The notes under the pieces are model-generated. The model was not told the DNA's origin, ran no database searches, and was given only the letters and a program-made list of their open reading frames with translations. Below, in pieces: positions 57,215 to 64,000 of a stretch of DNA of 64,000 nucleotides. The position numbers and the translations under genes were made by a program. Source of the stretch: [Phialemoniopsis] sp. UDSM-2020 (taxonomy: Eukaryota; Ascomycota; Sordariomycetes; Thyridiales; Thyridiaceae); assembly GCA_018873225.1 (NCBI GenBank), contig JAEILZ010000003.1:1860001-1924000 (forward strand). Reading direction: 5' to 3'. Position 1 is the first letter of the stretch. Every line of letters begins with the position of its first letter.

Positions 57215-58830
57215 ATGAGGTCCTCGACATTGGTATCCGGGGCGGCAGCTGCCCTCGCCTGTGTGACCGAAGCGGCTTGCAACGGCACCATGACTGACAA
57301 CTGCGTAAGCTTGGACTCGATGTCCATTCCTTTTGGCTGTGGCCAATGGCTAATTCAGACCTTGTACGACAGTGCGATGTCCTCGAGACTGCTGGCCTCA
57401 AGGTCCTCAGGCCAGACACCGTGGCCTACCAGACGAGAGATCAGTCCTACTTCTCCGTCTCGGCCCAGCTGAGCCCCTACTGCATTGTGCAGCCGACCAA
57501 TGCCGCCGAGGTCGCCGTGGCTGTCACCACCCTCAAGAAGACTACCTGCAACTGGGCTGTCCGTGGTGGTGGCCACATGACCTGGGCTGGCGCCTCCAAC
57601 AGTGAGTCTAAACGTGCATGACGAACCGTTCATCCAGTGTACTAACATGTGCCTGTAGTCGATGACGGCGTCACCCTCGACCTGGGCCTGATCAACCAGG
57701 TCAAGTACTCGCCCCTCACCAAGCTCGCGAGCATCGGCGCCGGTGCCCTCTGGCGCGACGTCTACTCGGCCCTCGAGGAGTTCGGCGTCACCGCGCCCGG
57801 CGGCCGCACCTCGTCCGTCGGCGTCGCCGGCTTCCTCACCGGCGGCGGCAACAACTTCTTCAGCTCCGAGGTCGGCCTCGGCTGCGACAACATTGTCAAC
57901 TTCGAGGTCGTCCTCGCCAGCGGCGAGATCGTCGAGGCCAACAGCGTGACCAACCCGGACCTGCACAAGGCCCTCAAGGGCGGCTCGTGCAACTTTGGCG
58001 TCGTCACGCGCGTCGACATGCAGACCGTCGACGTCGTCGAGCTCTGGGGCGGCCAGGTCGTCTACCCGCTCAACACGACCGAGGAGCACATCGCCGCCTA
58101 CGTCCGCTGGGTCGACAACATCCCCAGCTACACCAAGGGCTCCGCCGTCACCTTCTGGGCCTACTCGCCCGGCGCCGGCACCGTCGTCTCGGCCGCGCTG
58201 CAGGACACGTCCAACACGGAGTGGGCCCCAGCCTACGACGACTTCCGTAACATCGGCCCGCAGCTCCAGGACACCATCCGCCACGACAGCCACCTCAACT
58301 TCACGGTCGAGCTCGAGGAGCCGAGCGGCTACCGCCAGATCTGGATCACGCTGACGGGCAAGAACGACGCGCGCTTCATCCGCCGCGCCGTGCAGGCCCA
58401 GGCCGACTTCATCGACTCGTGGAAGGCGACGCAGGACCCGGACTTTCTCAACTACATCACCTTCCAGGCCATGCCCAAGATCCTCTTTGAGCACTCGGTC
58501 GAGAAGGGCGGCAACGTCATCGGCATGGACCGCGAGCAGGACGACGCCATCCTCTTCCAGATGCAGCACATGGTGCGCTCCGCCGAGGCCGAGACCGAGG
58601 CCCGCAAGCAGCTCGTCGCCATGACCCAGGAGCTCCGCGAGTACTACACCGCCGAGGGCATTCGCGTCGAGTGGGAGTACCTTGGCTACGCGGACGGCAG
58701 CCAGGACCCTCTCAGCACCTACGGACCTGAGAACATTCAGTTCATCAAGGACGTCGCTGCCAAGTACGACCCTGAGGAGGTGTTCCAGAAGAGGGTCCCC
58801 GGTGGCTTCAAGATCTCCCACGTCGCCTAG
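57215..58830 (+). CDS. Secreted FAD-linked oxidoreductase, berberine-bridge-enzyme type
   Basis: Three exons (57215-57304, 57373-57601, 57659-58830) give 496 residues. The signal peptide is MRSSTLVSGAAAALACVTEA. The FAD-binding domain shows CIVQPTNAAEVAVAV, the flavin-attaching histidine in AVRGGGHMTWAGASN, LASIGAGALWRDVY, GRTSSVGVAGFLTGGGNNFFS and GLGCDNIVNFEVVLASGE, whose cysteine is positioned as a possible second flavin link. The C-terminal BBE motif is KYDPEEVFQKRVPGGFKI. Such enzymes oxidise sugars (AA7) or secondary metabolites; the substrate is not evident. For exon 2, the CAG ending at 57372 was chosen because it alone gives the right frame and the family's Cys-Cys pair (DNCCDVLETAG). 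An earlier CAG ending at 57357 would frameshift. Confidence 0.88.
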
Positions 58831-59650
58831 ACTAGGTCGTTACTGTATATAGTGTACATGCAATCTCAATCTGTAACAACAATGCCATATTACCTACTTT
58901 CTCTTGCGGGTTGTAGACGATAAGAGACATGTACCTCATAACAGATCAATATAAAACACGGATCCTCTCATTACGGATTTCCTATCTCGTGAGTAGCCCG
59001 GTGCTGTGATTCTAACTTTTGCGGTGAGCGTGTATATGCTTGCACCGTCGGTGAGCCTTATTATGCCACCCCTCTGAAACTTACCATAAAAGCCAAAAAT
59101 AGAACCACCATGCTGACATAGGTCGGCATAATCCGGTTTGCAGATATCTCCCTCCTCCAATTGGAATCGAAGGCTTGAAATGTGTCCCTTCCGAGACTTT
59201 GGGTACCAGCTGCCCAACTATGAAATCGATTTTCTTACTAAATTATAACGTCCCCCCTCTCGGTTCTTCTTGCCGTCTTTTCCTTGGACGCTCTGTTTAG
59301 CTTTATAGCATACGTTCAAGCCAATTACTAAACTCACACATGCTATCTCAAAATTGTGTAGTTTGGCACGCAACAATTTCCTCCTAACCCTCTCTCACCA
59401 CGTTTACATTTTTCTTCTTGGATATCTGTCCCTCGCACAGTACGACGAACAATCAAATCTTGATAGCGTTCAGGATCCGCCATATACCTTCAAAAGCTAC
59501 ACAGTTGCTAGGACAGGTCATCTCGAATGAGTCTGACTAGGCGGACGACGAGCTAGGTGTCTCACACCAAGTACGAAAGGGCATCATAATCTCGCGACAA
59601 GCACGGTGGTTACCCTCCCGAATTGCGCGAAGACACGCAGCATAACATCA
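58831..59650. other. Spacer upstream of the HET-domain gene
   Basis: 820 bp. A minus-strand frame of 93 codons (58936-59217) has no ATG at its start and no known motif, so it is not called. The rest is the presumed HET-gene promoter. Confidence 0.5.
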
Positions 59651-62038
59651 ATGCAAATTCCCATAATCAGCCCCCCGGGTGATCAGAAGCCCTGGATAAA
59701 TTATCTTGATTATGCACCACTTCGAAACCCGACCTCGATCCGACTACTGAGGATCGAAGGATTGGATCGGTTTAGCAACGAGTTCGACTTATACCGCCCG
59801 ATCCACTTTGATCTCGTCACTCAAGATCTGAATGACTCCCCAGAGTTTGATGCCCTATCATACACCTGGGGTAACCCACAATGCCCCCAAGAGACACACC
59901 CATCTCGCCCAGATGCATGGATGTCTCCAGCGTTCGAAATCTACTGCGAAAGCAAGCCGGTTTCAGTGACTGCAAATCTGTACGCAGCCCTGTTGTCTTT
60001 ACGTAGCTGGATCACAAAAGCGAAATGCACCGAAACAAGCTTGGTCAGGTTTGGCGACGCCAGAACTTCTGCACATCGTCAGGCTGTCTCTTGTGCTCAT
60101 CTATCACAACTTATCTGGATTGACCAAATTTGTATCAATCAAAAGGATATCCCAGAAAGAAATGGCCAGGTTCAGCTGATGGGTCAGATTTATAGACAAG
60201 CACGATGTACTCATGTTTGGCTCGGAGGATACGACGATTCTGCTCAGGCTATGTTGGACATTCAAGATCGCTTGAAATTCGTAAATTTTTCTGAGGGCGC
60301 CAAGTATAAGGACTTCAGAATTTTTGACAACAGCAATTACAAGCTCAAGGGCATACCATACATATCGCCACAGCAATGGCTAGGGCTTCATGCCTTTTTC
60401 AACCGATCATGGTTTCGCAGGTCATGGGTATTGCAGGAAGTTGGGCTTTCAAGGAACACAAATTACCTTGTCGGCCTTGCCTTGCTCAACCATTTCTCGC
60501 TTGCGGGGCTTCATATATTTCTTCACGCATCCGGATGGTTCATTCAACTGCTCACCACCGCGGAAGAAACTTCTCCTTGCACGAGAATGCGTCCCAAAAA
60601 TCCCAGCAATCACCTGACCAAGGTCAGTCCATGGGCACATCCCGATCCCAGCTTCTTTACATCCATGAGCATTCTCAAGAATCGGTTGGGCACTGGAGAT
60701 GACAGCATGGAAGTATTTTATACCCCTATATGGCGGGAAATGGACCAAGGGCCGGTCCCTTTGTGCGACCTTATCAGGATATTCCGCTCAAGCCAAACCA
60801 CTGACCCAAGGGATAAGATATATTCTTTAATTGGCTTATCGAAAGAAGCCCTTGGTGGCCAGTTCGTTGAAATCATCCCCGACTACCACAAGTCAGCACA
60901 AGAGGTCTACATCCAGACAGCAAGATGGTTGATCTTGTCCAACCGAAATCTTGATTGCTTGTCCCTGAAAGAAAATGACACTCTAACCATTGTCGAATCA
61001 TTGCCATCTTGGGTACCGGACTTCAGCACCATACCAAATCACAACCCACTCTTCGTTGCGCCGTTAGTGCCCCGGTGGCAAGCAAGTGGAAGAACCTGTG
61101 ACAGTCCTGCCTCTTTTCTCACCGGCGAGGTGATAGAAGTCCAAGGATTGAGAATGGGGTCGATCCAGCTGGTGCATCGATTTACATCAGTTATACTAAC
61201 ACCATCCACATATGAACGATGGCAAATACGGTCCGCCTTGTCGAACGGACTCATTCAGCTTTTGCAATCAGTACGCGAAGTGCCGGTCATCATGGCGCCA
61301 CCAAACACCAATGAGCAAAGCAATCAGATGAAGATTGCACCAGCAATCACAACTTCTCAGTCGAGGTTGGAGGTCTTCTGGAGAACTTTGCTTCATGATC
61401 ATTTTGATGGGATACACCCTGCTCCCGCATTCTGCTTTGAGGATCTTTTTGCAGATATGAAACTTATGCTATGCGCACAGATGGCTACCGCGCTGTCATA
61501 TGCTTCTCAGAAAAGAACTCCCGATGGGAAACACGTGAACTGGAAGGTCTCTAGAGATGCCTTTGGGGAAACCTATACCATCTGGAAGAAAGTCTTGGGT
61601 CTCTGTTCATATGCAATGGAGGGGCAATTCTATCCTCCTGGGTTCGAGGTAATGATGCAAAGACTTGGAGACTCTTGGAATGGCGAGGAGATCATAGCGG
61701 AGGAACAAGTGAGTACGTTCTGTAAATTGGTGGAAGGCAGAGTGCGCAGACTTGCTACTGCAAGCTCTCGACGAGTGGCTGTGAGAGCTAGAGCTATGGC
61801 GTCCAGTATGGGTAGAGCGCTCTTTGTCACGTCTATCGGTCATTTGGGATGTGGCGTAGAATCAGTTAAGAGTGGAGATGAGGTGTGGATACTGGCTGGT
61901 GCTTCTGTTCCATGCATTTTGCGACGAACTCATCACAACCGGTATCGTCTAATTGGCGACACATATATTCATGGTCTTATGCATGGGGAGGCATTGGCGG
62001 CATCTTCAGAACCGATGAGACAAGTTCAATTAATCTAG
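59651..62038 (+). CDS. HET-domain protein (heterokaryon incompatibility)
   Basis: Single exon, 795 residues from ATG at 59651 (the open frame extends 45 nt further up without a better start). The HET domain occupies roughly the first 250 residues: SPEFDALSYTWGNP, the central LIWIDQICINQKDIPERNGQVQLMGQIYRQA with HVWLGG, then RSWVLQEVG. Downstream come the usual DPRDKIYSLIGLS block and the C-terminal GDEVWILAGASVPCILRR...YRLIGDTYIHGLMHGEAL module of many HET proteins. HET domains trigger regulated cell death during non-self recognition and have a TIR-like fold. No NACHT or WD40 module is fused. Codon use is less GC-biased than in neighbouring enzymes, and the following DNA contains decayed ankyrin repeats, consistent with a fast-evolving accessory region. 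Confidence 0.9.
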   Translation: MQIPIISPPGDQKPWINYLDYAPLRNPTSIRLLRIEGLDRFSNEFDLYRPIHFDLVTQDLNDSPEFDALSYTWGNPQCPQETHPSRPDAWMSPAFEIYCESKPVSVTANLYAALLSLRSWITKAKCTETSLVRFGDARTSAHRQAVSCAHLSQLIWIDQICINQKDIPERNGQVQLMGQIYRQARCTHVWLGGYDDSAQAMLDIQDRLKFVNFSEGAKYKDFRIFDNSNYKLKGIPYISPQQWLGLHAFFNRSWFRRSWVLQEVGLSRNTNYLVGLALLNHFSLAGLHIFLHASGWFIQLLTTAEETSPCTRMRPKNPSNHLTKVSPWAHPDPSFFTSMSILKNRLGTGDDSMEVFYTPIWREMDQGPVPLCDLIRIFRSSQTTDPRDKIYSLIGLSKEALGGQFVEIIPDYHKSAQEVYIQTARWLILSNRNLDCLSLKENDTLTIVESLPSWVPDFSTIPNHNPLFVAPLVPRWQASGRTCDSPASFLTGEVIEVQGLRMGSIQLVHRFTSVILTPSTYERWQIRSALSNGLIQLLQSVREVPVIMAPPNTNEQSNQMKIAPAITTSQSRLEVFWRTLLHDHFDGIHPAPAFCFEDLFADMKLMLCAQMATALSYASQKRTPDGKHVNWKVSRDAFGETYTIWKKVLGLCSYAMEGQFYPPGFEVMMQRLGDSWNGEEIIAEEQVSTFCKLVEGRVRRLATASSRRVAVRARAMASSMGRALFVTSIGHLGCGVESVKSGDEVWILAGASVPCILRRTHHNRYRLIGDTYIHGLMHGEALAASSEPMRQVQLI

Positions 62039-64000
62039 CGGTTCATTAGGAAGTATAACTCAAAAGGCTATTTTAATCAAGAAAGTCATAGCTCTATTTG
62101 TAACTGTAATACCAGCAAGTGAATAGATTGATTTCTAAATACAGTCTTTTTGATCTTCGTAGTACCTGAATAGAAGTCTCAAAGACTGAAACCATTTTCT
62201 ACTACATATGGATTGTTACAATGCAGTGATCTTTTTCTATAATTCAGTTGTCTATCTACTAAGCAACTTTCCTACAATCCCTCTAACATTACAACCTACA
62301 ACCTTCAATGAACTTAGTTTCTTCCAGGGCAACTTGGTAAAAGAAAACTTTACTTTGTTAACTTGATGTCTCAAAGTTATTTGACACGGCTTTCAACTTT
62401 AACATACCATTCGTCACCGCATCTTAGCCTAGAAAAGTACAGGTCCTGCTCGAGAAGGGCGCTACCATTGATTAAAAGGACAGGCTTGGTCGGCCACCGC
62501 TGGCTTATACCGCCGGGGTATACCACGGGGCAGTCATGCAGGTTCTGGTCGAAAAGGGCACCGCTATAGACAAAGGATGAGACAGTCGTGCGGTTGCTCG
62601 ATGCCTGCAGAGACGAGGCCGGCTGGAAGTAGCTTACAGCCCCACTACGTGGACCATGACCCCAGAATTTTCCCAGATTCTCCCTGATCGTTACTATAAG
62701 GGTTCAGCCCTTGACCTCTTATCATGTAGCAGTAGTAGTAATACCAAAAGATATTCAATTGAAAAAGAGGAAGGGGTACACATAGGCATATCCGGACACA
62801 GACGGTTACAACGCCATTGCTACAGGCAAGCTCAGGATATTATGGTAGACTCTGGGGCTGCCACCGTGAAGTTCCGTAGGTTGCCTCTGTGCTGCGTTTG
62901 CGTTGTAGCACCATAGAATCGAGTATTACTTAAAGATAGATCAAGCGTAGGATTGGTAAAGGGTAAAGTTCTTGTTTCTATAGAGCTATTGCGGGATATC
63001 ACACCTTAAATGCGCGTCCACTCAATTTGCTATGCGACCATGGCGCATGGCCATGATTGTATGTAACAGCTACCACCTCAGCCGCGTTAGCTTAAAGCTT
63101 GTGAGAGACGTTGAATAAGATAGTCCTAGCCTTAGGTTTTTCATCTGAGAATTTTAAATGACAGTGGTTTAATATCATCCTAGGGATCTTTTGAGCTTTA
63201 TAATGTCAAAGTACTATTGGTGTGAGGATCTAGGGATTAAGATAGTCCTTATTAAAACTTTCTAATTTTATAGAGAACCTGAAATAAGAAAACTCCAAAT
63301 TGAGATTGCCCTCATCTTAGCTTTCTCGCTTCTCTTCTCGCTCTATCCCCCACCTGAATATAACACTACTACCTTTCTAATTAGCTATTATATTCTGCCA
63401 GCTAAGCTACTAGAAAGATAACATAATAATAGATATAAGAGACAGTATTTTCAATAGATCGTATACAAGCATTTAGATAGAAAGGACTATATTGAAGGCC
63501 GTATATAGTATATACTTGGAAGGGCGCTCAAAATGGCTCCCACTCAGGAGTTATTCACGATTCTGGAGCAAGGTGTGTCAGCATTAGTGCAAAGAGTGCT
63601 TAGCACCGGTGCCAGGCTGTGTAGCGCCCGGTGTCTTTCCCAAACTGCGAGTAGAGATCCCGCGGGACCCGACAAGGGTTCACTGACTGGATTCGTGTTT
63701 TATAACAGGGTTGGCAGAAGTGAAACTTCAGTAGTGCAATGTAGTGCAATTCGCTTAATTTCTCATTGCTAGACCGCTCTCTGAGTAGGAGACGCCAGCA
63801 ATTCTATATAGAACAGTGAGGACATTCCAAGCTTCCGCCGTTGAGACGTCATACCCAAGCGTGCCTGCAATACAGCCTGGATCTCGGCAGTCGTTGAAGG
63901 AGTCGATCCCAGTCCTCGAGGCCGCTAGTAAAGATAGCGGAAATGGGGATTCTGTTTCTCAAGATTAGTACAAGATTGAAGAGATAGGCAACGGCAACAA
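62039..64000. other. AT-rich, degenerate right border
   Basis: Apart from the ankyrin remnant at 62443-62640, no intact gene is seen. Base composition falls clearly, especially 63100-63530, which is rich in TA steps and poly-A/T runs and resembles RIP-affected DNA. A 79-codon frame at 63533-63772 has no recognised family. Confidence 0.5.
62443..62640 (+). pseudogene. Decayed ankyrin-repeat fragment
   Basis: One frame reads VLLEKGATID, stop, KDRLGRPPLAYTAG, YHGAVMQVLVEKGTAIDKG, stop, which is the ankyrin pattern VLLEKGADIDAKDxxGRTPLxxAA...HxAVVQLLLEKGA. Stops at 62473-62475 (TAA) and 62578-62580 (TGA) show it is not translated as such. It is about one and a half repeats long; flanking repeats cannot be recognised. 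It may derive from a HET/NLR-type or stand-alone ankyrin protein. Confidence 0.7.

Noticed and set aside
57355..58821. 488-codon open frame on the minus strand
   Set aside because: Antisense to the BBE-type oxidase. The product is low-complexity Val/Leu/Asp/Glu/Gly-rich with no family match.
58936..59217. 93-codon minus-strand frame
   Set aside because: Begins without an ATG, no convincing upstream exon, no recognisable motif.

Overview
This window is nuclear DNA of a filamentous ascomycete, most likely a Sordariomycete-type plant-associated or saprotrophic mould. The evidence is the many short introns (about 45-105 nt) with GTRNGT donors and CTRAC-like branch points, GC-rich codon use, Zn2Cys6 regulators, a CBM1-tailed AA9 LPMO, Pth11-like and HET-domain proteins, and UstYa-type biosynthesis. 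I cannot name the species.

Left part (1-15 kb). It opens with the 3' end of a maleylacetate reductase and a GPI-anchored secreted protein. A plant-biomass block follows: an AA9 LPMO, a broken tannase/feruloyl esterase, an intact five-exon Zn2Cys6 regulator and a broken sugar-transporter remnant. Then come housekeeping-like genes: an RWD/DUF1115 protein, and an enolase that is divergent from an MCT-type MFS carrier.

Centre (17-27 kb). A ten-exon sugar porter is followed by the most interesting locus. It is a secreted precursor carrying ten copies of the peptide DAALRNGAWG arranged as five Kex2-bounded dimers (20441-21084, minus). It is transcribed divergently from a UstYa/DUF3328-family oxidase with two HxxHC motifs (22045-23134, plus). 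This is the signature of a fungal RiPP (dikaritin/KEP-type) locus with a core that I do not recognise. A secreted SurE-like phosphatase and a putative amidoligase lie just beyond it.

The next 4.9 kb (26.6-31.5 kb) has no recognisable gene.

Right part (31-64 kb). A Zn2Cys6 regulator and a DHA1 MFS transporter are divergent, with the transporter tail-to-tail with an SRPK-like kinase. A FucP-type permease is tail-to-tail with a GH79 glucuronidase. Then come a DUF7907-like secreted protein, a six-cysteine small secreted protein, a collagen-repeat/WSC surface protein tail-to-tail with an Mpv17/PMP22 protein, a Pth11-like membrane protein, a BBE-type FAD oxidase and a large HET-domain protein. The last 2 kb is AT-rich and holds decayed ankyrin repeats, so it looks like a degenerating accessory border.

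Exon boundaries were assigned by hand from splice consensus, reading frame and family similarity; none is supported by transcripts.
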